DNA from: Magnetofaba australis IT-1
GTDB lineage: Bacteria; Pseudomonadota; Magnetococcia; Magnetococcales; Magnetococcaceae
Assembly: GCF_002109495.1 (NCBI RefSeq)
Contig: NZ_LVJN01000018.1
Coordinates: 685,217-749,216 of the forward strand
Reading direction: 5' to 3'
Length of the DNA stretch: 64,000 bases
Every line of letters begins with the position of its first letter. The first letter of the stretch is position 1. A program made the position numbers and the translations under genes. Of the stretch, positions 36,793 to 45,122 are shown piece by piece. The notes beneath the pieces are model-generated. The model made no database searches. It had not been told where the DNA came from and saw only the letters and a list, made by a program, of their open reading frames with translations.

Positions 36793-36920
36793 ACATGGGC
36801 AGAGCCCACGGTTTGGTGTTGACCTTGGGAGCTAGAGGGCAAAGCCCTCGATATCTTCACCCACCCATGTGTTCACTTTTGAATGCTAGCGTCTATTAGG
36901 AACACGCCCACCTGTAAAGT

Positions 36921-37157
36921 TCACGCCGCCAGCCACTTGACCACATCGGCGGCGCTGGGCAGACCGCCCGCGTGGACCACCTGGCCATCCACCACCACGC
37001 CGGGAGTGGACATCACCCCATAGCCCATGATCTGCGCCATATCGGTGACCTTCTCCAACTCGATCTCCACGCCGAGCTGCTGCGCCTGCTCGGTGATGAT
37101 GCGCGCGGTGGTTTCGCAGTTCTTGCAGCCGGAACCCAACACCTTGACCTGTTTCAT
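36921..37157 (-). CDS. Thioredoxin-fold small redox protein
   Basis: A 78-aa protein with CxxC active site (GSGCKNCETT, about C11/C14), VTDMAQIMGYGVMSTPGVVVDGQVVHAGGLPS containing the cis-Pro loop, and the compact thioredoxin-like fold of redox-active disulfide protein 2. The ATG at 37155-37157 follows AGGAGAACGG. It lies 22 bp downstream of a DUF318/ArsP-type permease, a pairing often seen near arsenic or metal resistance genes. Confidence 0.88.
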   Translation of the reverse strand: MKQVKVLGSGCKNCETTARIITEQAQQLGVEIELEKVTDMAQIMGYGVMSTPGVVVDGQVVHAGGLPSAADVVKWLAA

Positions 37158-37179
37158 CTCCGTTCTCCTTTCACGCGTC

Positions 37180-38151
37180 TCAGGCGAACAGCCCGTTAAA
37201 TAGATAGCCCACCGCCACAAACGCCACGAACAGCCAGGCGATAAACAGCGCAATCAGCGGCGGTTTGATCACTTTGCGCAGAATGATCATCTCCGGCAGG
37301 GAGATGGCCGCCACACTCATCATCAGCGCCAGCGCAGTGCCGATGGGAACCCCTTTGGCCAGCAGCGCCTCGGCCACCGGAATCACGCCGGTGGCGTTGG
37401 AGTAGAGCGGAATGCCGATCAACACCGCCAGCGGCGGCGCGAAGGGGTTATCGGGACCGGCGTATTCGATAAAGAAGGATTGCGGCGCATAGCCGTGCAG
37501 CAGCGCGCCCACGCCCACGCCGCCCAACACATAGGGCCAGATGCGTCCGACGATCTCCCGCACCTGCGCGCCGGCGAACTGCAGGCGACCGCGCAAGCTG
37601 GCGTCCACTGCGGGCAGCGCCGCCTGCCCCATGCGGATCTTCCACACATACTCCTCCACATGGCGCTCCTGCTTGAGCGCGGCCATGGCCAGCCCGCCCA
37701 ACAGCCCCACCGTGAGCCCGGTGACCACGTAGAGCCCGGCGATGGTCCAGCCCATGGTGGAGGCCAGCACCAGCACCGCCACTTCGTTGATCATGGGCGA
37801 GGTGATGAGGAAGGCCATGGTCACCCCCAGGGGGATGCCCGCCTCCAGAAAGCCGATAAACAGGGGAACCGAGGAGCAGGAGCAGAACGGCGTGACCGCG
37901 CCCAACGCCACGGCCAGGGGGTAGGAGATCCACGGCGATTGACCGCCGATGAGCTTGCGCGCCCGCTCCGGCGACACCAGGGAGCGGAAGAAGCCGATGA
38001 GAAAGATAATCAACGTCAGCAGGACGAAAATCTTGCTTACGTCCTCAATGAAAAAGTGCAGCGATTCGGTGAGCTTCTGACCCGGCGTCAAGCCCAGCAG
38101 GTCAAAAACGACGCCATCCGCCAACTTGGTAAAGACCTCCAGCACCGCCAC
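37180..38151 (-). CDS. DUF318/ArsP-type membrane permease
   Basis: A 323-aa membrane protein with about eight helices. The signature ALGAVTPFCSCSSVPLFIGFLEAGIPLGVTMAFLITSPMINE is characteristic of the DUF318/ArsP permease family, and IPLYSNATGVIPVAEALLAKGVPIGTALA is the second conserved half. Some members export organoarsenicals. No ars gene is present, so substrate is unknown. Translationally close to the thioredoxin-fold gene. Confidence 0.87.
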   Translation of the reverse strand: MAVLEVFTKLADGVVFDLLGLTPGQKLTESLHFFIEDVSKIFVLLTLIIFLIGFFRSLVSPERARKLIGGQSPWISYPLAVALGAVTPFCSCSSVPLFIGFLEAGIPLGVTMAFLITSPMINEVAVLVLASTMGWTIAGLYVVTGLTVGLLGGLAMAALKQERHVEEYVWKIRMGQAALPAVDASLRGRLQFAGAQVREIVGRIWPYVLGGVGVGALLHGYAPQSFFIEYAGPDNPFAPPLAVLIGIPLYSNATGVIPVAEALLAKGVPIGTALALMMSVAAISLPEMIILRKVIKPPLIALFIAWLFVAFVAVGYLFNGLFA

Positions 38152-38282
38152 ACTCCTCGGCGCACGTCTGCGCTGCCGCCAGCATCACGCTCGGCCCTGC
38201 GCCGGTTTGGGCAGAGCGGCATGATCACGACCAGGATACGCCTGCGACCCACCGGGAGCAACCGGCGCGCACAGACGTCGTC

Positions 38283-38675
38283 TCAGGCGGAGTCGCCCGC
38301 GAGAAGCGCGCCAATCTGCTCATACTGGAACGGCTTGCCCAACATTTTCACCGGGCCGAATCCAAACGCCTGCGCGGTGCTCTGAGCGATGCCCTTCATC
38401 TCCTCATTGGCCCCGGAGACCAGCACCAACTGCTGTTTAAAACCGGTTTTGGAGAGCGCGCGAATCAGCTCGATGGCGTCCATCTCCGGCATGTGAATAT
38501 CACTGAACACCACCGCCACCCCTTGCGGGTCGTTTTGGATATACGCCAACGCCTCCAGCACGTTGTCAAATAGGTGGAACTCCATAACTTGCAGATCCTC
38601 CAGATTGCGCCGCGCCAGCGCCAGGGAGATCTCATCGTCGTCAATCCACACCACACGCTTATCAATTTGACCCAT
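38283..38675 (-). CDS. Single-domain response regulator
   Basis: A 130-aa REC-domain protein: acidic pocket WIDDDEIS, phospho-Asp in VVFSDIHMPEMD, conserved Thr/Ser in LVLVSGANEE, and Lys in KMLGKPF. No output domain. The ATG at 38673-38675 follows GGAGAGAAG. It is the last gene of a three-gene unit with the hybrid kinase 30 bp upstream and is a likely partner of its HPt domain. Confidence 0.92.
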   Translation of the reverse strand: MGQIDKRVVWIDDDEISLALARRNLEDLQVMEFHLFDNVLEALAYIQNDPQGVAVVFSDIHMPEMDAIELIRALSKTGFKQQLVLVSGANEEMKGIAQSTAQAFGFGPVKMLGKPFQYEQIGALLAGDSA

Positions 38676-38705
38676 ATCGCTTCTCTCCAACCCGTTTGGA
38701 TAAAA

Positions 38706-41700
38706 TCATGGGGCGGCGTTTGGGTTCTCCCCGTCACCGACCACATAGGCGTGAATGCTCGCCATGGTGGTTTGGAACACCCCCTCCATCTGCAAAGCTA
38801 ACGCTTTACCGTCGTTTGCGCCATCCTCAACTTGCGCTTCAAACGCGCCCAGCGCCACCACCAGATCGGGCAGCCCCAGATTCCCCGCCGCGCCGCGCAC
38901 CTTGTGCGCCAGCCGGGCAGAGGCCTCCAGAGACTCGTCAGAGAGATCTGTGATCAGATTTGCATAGTCGGTGCGGAACTTCTGCAAGTACTCCTTGTAG
39001 GGCTCCTCCTGACGCCAGATCATCAGCCCCATATCCAAATCCAACCCCGGGTACTTCGCCTCTGGCTCTGGCTCCGCCTCCTGCGCTTCAGGCGCATCAG
39101 TGGCGACGTCCTGTTGCGCCGCCTCTGCGCCCGTCGTGCGCTCCGCCACCAGCAAACGAATGGTGGTCACCGCCGCATCCACATTGAACGGCTTGGGTAT
39201 GAAGCCGTCCATGCCGGCGTTGCAGGCTTTGTCCTGATCCTTCTTGAACGCCCCCGCCGTCAGCGCGACGATGGGCAGCTTGGCGAATTCTGCCTGTTGA
39301 CGAATTTTTGCGGTGGCGTCATAGCCATCGAGCACCGGCATCTGGATATCCATCAGCACGATATCCACCTGGAGCCTGTCTTCAAGGAGCATATCCACGG
39401 CTTCCTGGCCATTCTCCGCCAGCGCCACCTGCGCCCCTTCGATGCTGAAGATGCGCAGCGCCACATCCCGATTGATCTCACTGTCATCCACCACCAGCAG
39501 CCGCAGCCCATCCAGACGTCGCCCCCCTGGGGGCTGGCAGGAACGCTGATCGCTCATCTCGCCGTTGGCGCACTTGGCCCGCGCCACGGCGTCATACAGC
39601 ATCGACGAGGTGATCGGCTTACTGAGTACGGCGTTGGCGATGCCGGCATTGGGCTCATTGGCCAGTTTTTGGCTGTCGTGCCCGGTGACCATCATAATCA
39701 CCGGCAACAGCTTGTCGCCGCACATATCCTGAATCCGCTGCACCACGGTCAGGCCATCCATGCCGGGCATCTGCCAATCCAGCACCACCACCAGTTTGTC
39801 GTCGCCACACTCCGGGTCGCGCTGCTCCAGGGCAGTGAGCAACTCTTCGCCGCTGTTCACCCCCTGCGCCTCCCAGCCCACGGCCTGGCAACTGCGCATC
39901 AGGGCGTTAAGCGCGATGGGACTGTCATCGGCCACCAGCACCTGCAGCCCATCCATCTCTGGCTGTGCGCTGCGGGAGTCCTGCTCATGCGCAAAGGTGA
40001 GTTCAAAGGCGAACTCGCTGCCGTGCCCCTCTTGACTGGTCAAGATCATCTGGCCGCCCATCAAGTCAACCAGTTGACGACTGATGGCCAGCCCCAGACC
40101 GGTGCCGCCAAATTTGCGCGTGGTGGAGCTGTCGGCCTGGGTAAAGGCGGAAAAGAGCCGCTTTTGCGCCTCCTCGGAGATGCCGATGCCGGTGTCCTTG
40201 ACCGCAAAGCGCAAGGTCACCTGCTGCGCGCTCTGCGCCACCACATCGATCTGCACCACCACCGAGCCGCGGCTGGTGAATTTGATGGCGTTGCCCGCCA
40301 GATTGATCAGCACCTGCTCCAGGCGCAAGGCGTCGCCCAGCAGGTTGGCCATAGGCATCACCGGCGGCACGATGACGAACTCCACCGCGGGATTCTTGTC
40401 GCTGGCGGCCATGATGGTGGAGAGGTTGTCGAGAATCTCCGTGAGCAGGAACGGCGCGTTCTCGATCTCCAGCTTGCCCGCTTCGAGCTTGGAAAAGTCG
40501 AGAATATCGTTGATGATCACCTGCAGCGAATGGCCCGCGCGGCAGATTTTCGACGCCATCTGATGCGCATCGTCGGGCAATCCCGCCTTCTCCAGCAGAT
40601 AGGCCAGCCCCAGAATCGCATTCATGGGGGTGCGGATCTCATGGGACATGTTGGCCAGGAACTGGCTCTTGTACTGGTTCGCCTCCTCGGCCTTGCCCTT
40701 CTCCTGCTCCAACTGCTCAACCAACTGTTTGTATTCGGTGATATCGGTAATGGAGCCCGCCATCAGCACCGGCTTGCCAAACTCATCGCGTTCCGCAAAG
40801 CCGCGCGAGCGCACCCACACGTAGTGGCCCGCCTTGTGCCGCATGCGCAGCTCAACGTTGTACTCTTGATGATCATCGAAGTGGGCGTCCACCGCCTCTC
40901 TGGCCCGCTGCATATCCTCCGGGTGCACCATGTCGCTGAAGATCTTCACCCGATAGGGAATCTCGCCGGGAACATAGCCGAAGATCTCCAGCCAGCGGGG
41001 CGAGTAGTACATCTCGCCGGTGGGCACGTTCCACTCCCACAGCCCGTCGTTGGCGCCGCGCTCGGCGCGTTGATAGCGCGCCTCACTGGCTTGGATCGCC
41101 TTCTTGGCCTCCATCTGCTGGGTGATATCGATGGAGTAGCCGATCATCCCCACCGGCTGTTTGTGGGCGTCATAGAGCATGGAGAGCGACAGGTGGGCAT
41201 AGAACAGCTTGCCGGAGCGATTGCGCATCACCACTTCGATTTCGTGATCGCCTTTCTCCTTGAGCGGCGCAATCACCTTCTCCGCCAGGAAGATCTGCTG
41301 ATCGTTGGGATAGAGCGCGCCGATGTGCTTGCCCACCATCTCCTCGCGGCTCCAGCCAAACAGCCGCTCGGCGCCGCGGTTCCAGTTGTTGATCAGGCCA
41401 TTGAGGTCGGTGGTGATCACCGAGTCGTGAATCTGATCGAGAATCTGCTGGTTGCGCTGCTCCAGCTCCTTGTTCAAGTCCTCAATCCGCCGCTGCGCCG
41501 TCTGCATTTCGCGCACGTCGCGAATCTGGCTGATGATGAGGATTTCATCGCCCAGTTCAATGGTGTTCAAACCGATGGTCACCGGCACCAGCGAGCCGTT
41601 CTTATGCTGGGCATACAGGTCGCGCCCCTCGCCCATGCTGCGGCGGCGCGGATTGTTGGCGTAGGTCTCGCGCAGCGCCACATGATGGCCGCGCACGTTC

Positions 41701-43007
41701 TCCGGCACCAGAATCTCCACCGACTGGCCGACCATCTCATCGGGGAAATAGCCCAGCAGCAGGGTCACCTGCTGGTTGGCCAGCACGATCCGCCCCGCAA
41801 CGTCGCTCACCAGAATGGCGTCGGGGGTGGACTCCAGCAGACTGCGGAACTGCTTCTCCGACTCCTCCTGCTCTTTGGCCACCATTCCCCGCCGCACCGA
41901 AGCGAAGGCGTTGAACCACACCAGCCCCAGCAGCACGAGGCTGGTGATGCTGGAGGAGACAATGACAAACCAACCGATGCCCTCGGCGTTCTGTTCAAAC
42001 ACCTCCTTGCTCAAATAGGTAAAAAAATACCACTTCTCTTCATCATGGGCTTTGAGGGACATGCCGCTGTTGGAGAGGTATCTGGACGGGTCGAACACGG
42101 TGTAGGTCACCAACCCGCCTTGATAGAAGAACTGCCCGCTTTCACGGTTGGAGTAGACCCGATCCAGGATGTCCGGATAGTGGTTCTCCACCCGCTGATC
42201 CGAGCGTTCCGGCAACATAAAGCCCCACTGCTGATTGGAGTCCGGGCTGTAGAGCCAGTAGCCCTGTCTATTGAGCATCCAGAACTGGGAGCCGTCGCTG
42301 GCGCTCTGCTTGGTGATGCGGCGAATCAGGTCATCGCCTTTGTAGTTGATCACCACCAGTTCGCCCGACTCGCCATGCTTATCGGCCACCGGCGTGACAA
42401 AGCGGATCATCGGCACAAACGGGCGCTCCACCTGGCCTCCCTCCACATTCAGGTCGAAGCGGGACATGAACACTTCGCCCGGGCGCAGCGCCAGCGACTC
42501 CTTCACATAGTAGCGATCTTTTTTGCTGGCCAGCTTGTGCATGGGCGTAATGGAGACGGCGCCGCGCCCATTGACGCGCACGATCTCCTGCCCCTCGCGA
42601 TTGATAATGCGCACCTGGTCATAGAGGTTTTTGCGATAGGTGACAAAACTGGCGATCTGGGTCTCCAGCTCATCGGTGGCCAGATGTTTGCCGTCATGGG
42701 AGAGTTTGTAATCCTCGAACAGGCGCGCCAGGAACAGAATATCCTTTTCGATCCACGCCAGCCGGAAACGCAACGCGCTGACTTTGTCCTCCACAAAGGC
42801 CATATCCTTGGTCTTGACCAGATCCACATAGTGCGCCTTGTTGAACTGCTCATAGGCCGCCACCGAAAGGAACACCACCGCGGCAAACGGCAGCCACAGC
42901 AGAATGGCGCGGCTGATCACACGGCGATCCCGCAGGCTCAACTTGGCGTGATCGTTGGGAGTGATGCTCTTATCCTGCTTCACAGGCTTGATGGAAAACG
43001 GGCACAT
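38706..43007 (-). CDS. Hybrid sensor histidine kinase (Cache-type sensor, 3 PAS, HisKA, HATPase, 2 REC, HPt)
   Basis: A 1433-aa inner-membrane phosphorelay kinase. TM1 at about 33-52, periplasmic double-Cache-like region to about 335, TM2 at about 345-367. Three PAS domains follow (LLESTPDAILVSDVAGRIV; QIHDSVITTDLNGLINNWN; YYSPRWLEIFGYVPGEI). HisKA has MSHEIRTPMNAILGLAY and HATPase has NLAGNAIKFTSRG and GTGLGLAISRQLVDLMGG. REC1 (VVLDWQMPGMDGL) and REC2 (IVLMDIQMPVLDGYD) precede HPt with ARLAHKVRGAAGNLG. The ATG at 43005-43007 follows GAGGAGA. HPt could pass phosphate to the adjacent single REC or the REC-HD-GYP protein. Confidence 0.93.
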   Translation of the reverse strand: MCPFSIKPVKQDKSITPNDHAKLSLRDRRVISRAILLWLPFAAVVFLSVAAYEQFNKAHYVDLVKTKDMAFVEDKVSALRFRLAWIEKDILFLARLFEDYKLSHDGKHLATDELETQIASFVTYRKNLYDQVRIINREGQEIVRVNGRGAVSITPMHKLASKKDRYYVKESLALRPGEVFMSRFDLNVEGGQVERPFVPMIRFVTPVADKHGESGELVVINYKGDDLIRRITKQSASDGSQFWMLNRQGYWLYSPDSNQQWGFMLPERSDQRVENHYPDILDRVYSNRESGQFFYQGGLVTYTVFDPSRYLSNSGMSLKAHDEEKWYFFTYLSKEVFEQNAEGIGWFVIVSSSITSLVLLGLVWFNAFASVRRGMVAKEQEESEKQFRSLLESTPDAILVSDVAGRIVLANQQVTLLLGYFPDEMVGQSVEILVPENVRGHHVALRETYANNPRRRSMGEGRDLYAQHKNGSLVPVTIGLNTIELGDEILIISQIRDVREMQTAQRRIEDLNKELEQRNQQILDQIHDSVITTDLNGLINNWNRGAERLFGWSREEMVGKHIGALYPNDQQIFLAEKVIAPLKEKGDHEIEVVMRNRSGKLFYAHLSLSMLYDAHKQPVGMIGYSIDITQQMEAKKAIQASEARYQRAERGANDGLWEWNVPTGEMYYSPRWLEIFGYVPGEIPYRVKIFSDMVHPEDMQRAREAVDAHFDDHQEYNVELRMRHKAGHYVWVRSRGFAERDEFGKPVLMAGSITDITEYKQLVEQLEQEKGKAEEANQYKSQFLANMSHEIRTPMNAILGLAYLLEKAGLPDDAHQMASKICRAGHSLQVIINDILDFSKLEAGKLEIENAPFLLTEILDNLSTIMAASDKNPAVEFVIVPPVMPMANLLGDALRLEQVLINLAGNAIKFTSRGSVVVQIDVVAQSAQQVTLRFAVKDTGIGISEEAQKRLFSAFTQADSSTTRKFGGTGLGLAISRQLVDLMGGQMILTSQEGHGSEFAFELTFAHEQDSRSAQPEMDGLQVLVADDSPIALNALMRSCQAVGWEAQGVNSGEELLTALEQRDPECGDDKLVVVLDWQMPGMDGLTVVQRIQDMCGDKLLPVIMMVTGHDSQKLANEPNAGIANAVLSKPITSSMLYDAVARAKCANGEMSDQRSCQPPGGRRLDGLRLLVVDDSEINRDVALRIFSIEGAQVALAENGQEAVDMLLEDRLQVDIVLMDIQMPVLDGYDATAKIRQQAEFAKLPIVALTAGAFKKDQDKACNAGMDGFIPKPFNVDAAVTTIRLLVAERTTGAEAAQQDVATDAPEAQEAEPEPEAKYPGLDLDMGLMIWRQEEPYKEYLQKFRTDYANLITDLSDESLEASARLAHKVRGAAGNLGLPDLVVALGAFEAQVEDGANDGKALALQMEGVFQTTMASIHAYVVGDGENPNAAP

Positions 43008-43059
43008 CGCCAATCTCCTCACAGGGCGATACAACGCAAACTCTCAGGCGTTCGCTCAG

Positions 43060-44058
43060 TCAGTGCAGCGCAGGCTGCTCACGGGCATCCCAAAACGCCT
43101 TGATGCTGAGCAGTTGTGGAACAATCTCTAAAAAGCGCGCCGCCAGATCCGGATCAAAGTGCGTCCCGGCCTCGGACCGGATCTGCTGCACCACCTGCTC
43201 GATGGGCCACGCATTTTTATAGGGTCGCGCCATGGTCAGCGCATCGAACACATCGGCGATGGCCACAATCCGCGCGCTCTGGGGGATCGCCTCGCCCGCC
43301 AGCCCGTTAGGGTAGCCGGATCCGTCCCACTTCTCATGGTGATTGAGCGCAATCTCCGCTGCCAATTTGAACACCCCCGAACTGCTTTCACTGAGAATCT
43401 GATGCCCAATCTGCGAGTGGGTGCGCATCACCACCCACTCCTCGGCGGTCAATTTACGCGGCGCTTTGAGAATGGCGTCGGGAATGCCGATTTTGCCCAT
43501 GTCGTGCATCGGCGCGGCCAGGCGCAACTGTTCCGCCTGTTCGGCGCTCCACCCCGCCGCCTTGGCCAGGGCTTCCGAGAAGCCCGCCATGCGCCAGATG
43601 TGCGCGCCGGTATCGGTGTCGTTGTAGTGGCCAGCCTGGGCCAGCATGGTGATCGCCTCCTGACAGCTCTTCTGCAACGCCTGAGAGCGCACCAGGGAGA
43701 GATGCGTGGCCACCCGCGCCAGCACAATCTCCGGCGACAGCGGCTTGACGATGTAGTCGACTCCGCCCACGGCGAAGCCCTTGGACTCATCGCCCACATC
43801 CTTGAGGCTGGAGACGAAAATCACTGGGATGGATTCGGTGTCGGCGTCCTGCTTGAGTTCCGCGCACACCGCGTAGCCATCGCGATCCGGCAACTGGATA
43901 TCCAACAGAATCAGCGATGGCGCGCTCTCTCGGGCGCAGTGCAGCGCAGCTGCGCCGGTCTCTACGCAGATCAAGGGGTAGTTGGGGGAGAGAATCCCGC
44001 GCAGAGCGGCGAGATTGATCGGTTCGTCATCGACGACCAGGATTGGACGATTCGGCAT
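43060..44058 (-). CDS. REC-HD-GYP c-di-GMP phosphodiesterase
   Basis: A 332-aa response regulator. REC domain (1-120; VVDDEPINLAAL, ILLDIQLPDRDGYAV with the phospho-Asp, SSLKD, VKPLSP), then an HD-GYP domain with HDMGKIGIPDAIL and ALNHHEKWDGSGYPNGLAGEAIP. All HD and GYP residues are present, so c-di-GMP hydrolysis is expected. First gene of the HD-GYP / hybrid kinase / REC unit. The ATG at 44056-44058 is preceded by GGTGGCG; a slightly longer start exists. Confidence 0.92.
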   Translation of the reverse strand: MPNRPILVVDDEPINLAALRGILSPNYPLICVETGAAALHCARESAPSLILLDIQLPDRDGYAVCAELKQDADTESIPVIFVSSLKDVGDESKGFAVGGVDYIVKPLSPEIVLARVATHLSLVRSQALQKSCQEAITMLAQAGHYNDTDTGAHIWRMAGFSEALAKAAGWSAEQAEQLRLAAPMHDMGKIGIPDAILKAPRKLTAEEWVVMRTHSQIGHQILSESSSGVFKLAAEIALNHHEKWDGSGYPNGLAGEAIPQSARIVAIADVFDALTMARPYKNAWPIEQVVQQIRSEAGTHFDPDLAARFLEIVPQLLSIKAFWDAREQPALH

Positions 44059-44520
44059 GTCGCCACCCACACAATGCACGCTGTGAACAGGGTCCAGGCG
44101 CTAGGCGCCGCGATCACTCCGCTGGAGGTCTCCCTCTGGCTTGGACGGATCGCTCGGACCATACCAGGACTGCGTAATTGGATGGGTGTTGGACAGACGC
44201 CTTGAATGGCGCCGACCATTGCCAACAATCAAACGGGAGGTTATGGCGACTCGCGCCGCAACTGATTGCCCCCCCATGAGGAATAGTCAGGAACTGATAA
44301 TTTACATCACATAATTGTAATGACATGCATTCATCAACACTATACCGCCTAGACTCCGTTGGCCAGGGCTAAGTTCAAAACTGATGTCCTGCATAAGCGC
44401 TTATCCGCATCTCTGGCTTAGCTAACGCCAAGTTATTTCTGCGCTCTCTTCTTGCAACCACGCCGATCAGAAATAACTTACATCCAACCATTCATATCTC
44501 AGTGTGACTCTTGCCGCCTG
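44059..44520. other. Intergenic region upstream of the signalling operon
   Basis: No gene is visible. The segment 44280-44350 is AT-rich (AATTTACATCACATAATTGTAATGAC) and may hold the promoter of the minus-strand signalling operon, but I could not place clear -35/-10 boxes. Confidence 0.4.
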
Positions 44521-44829
44521 CTATAGTCAGTCGATTTCAAAATTGGACATTGGCGATTGTGGGAATGGAAGATATCGAGGGCTCCCAAGATCAACAGCCA
44601 CACCGTGATGCGGGCCATCCATGGCCCTCACCCTTCGGGCTCGCTGCGCGAGTTCGATGCGGCAATCCTGCTGAATCGTGGGCTCTGCCCTGGATTGCAC
44701 AGCATTGGCGCTGGGGGCGCAGCCCCCAGACCCACCGCCGACCACTCAGCGGCCAATAGTCAGCGCAAGCCGGACCTATGTCACACAACATAGGTCGTTC
44801 TGTGCCGTTTTGGTATTGATTGATTATAG
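44521..44829 (+). repeat. MITE-like element copy 7
   Basis: The most complete uninterrupted long variant (about 309 bp). Left end CTATAGTCAGTCGATTTCAA; hairpin A is half lost (ATATCGAGGGCTCCC). The three-hairpin cassette (GGGCCATCCATGGCCC etc.), hairpin B, C, D and the conserved tract follow. The right end TGATTGATTATAGG is an imperfect inverted repeat of the left end. 44830-45122 holds no gene and probably contains the chemoreceptor promoter. Confidence 0.8.
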
Positions 44830-45122
44830 GACAGGAGCACAGCGTCCATTTGCGGTGTAATTTTCACCTCAATTTCGACTCTGAGCCCGTCCACAAAGGT
44901 CGTCGCGACTGAGACAGAAACGATTGTTTGCGAATGCGCAGGCCCATTCGTTCCGGCTCTCATGCTCTGATGGCGCAACGGCGTCATCCGTTGTGCGCTG
45001 GCGGAAGCGCTCATTACACGATAAAATCGACCTACCGCTGGAGAAACAATGCTCCACCGTTATTTATGTTGCACAAACCAATTTTCACCCGCCGATTCAT
45101 TCCAACGACAGGCTAACCTCTT

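Larger units (their letters stand above)
35362..36796 (+). mobile_element. IS110-family (IS1111-like) insertion sequence, copy 2
   Basis: A 1435-bp element with outermost ends AATGGA and ACAT and subterminal 13-bp inverted repeats ATGGTCCGCTCCG (35368-35380) and CGGAGCGGACCAT (36780-36792). Ends were fixed by comparison with the uninterrupted target in repeat copy 8 at 51812-52044. It carries one transposase gene and about 300 bp of 3' non-coding sequence. Confidence 0.87.
35227..36898 (-). repeat. MITE-like element copy 6, split by IS110/IS1111-type copy 2
   Basis: 35227-35361 carries the right end (ATATAGTCGCTTGAATTCAG), the conserved tract, and hairpins D and C, stopping at AGCGGGTGT. 36797-36898 resumes with GGGCAGAGCCCACGG (the rest of hairpin B), then hairpin A and the left end (reverse of ATTCAAAAGTGAACAC). 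The two halves join perfectly into an uninterrupted element like copy 8. Confidence 0.8.

Noticed and set aside
38832..43103. 1423-codon open frame antisense to the hybrid kinase
   Set aside because: It mirrors the kinase codon structure, is His/Gln/Leu-biased without any domain, and the sense strand encodes clear PAS/HisKA/REC/HPt motifs. GC-rich third positions commonly open antisense frames.
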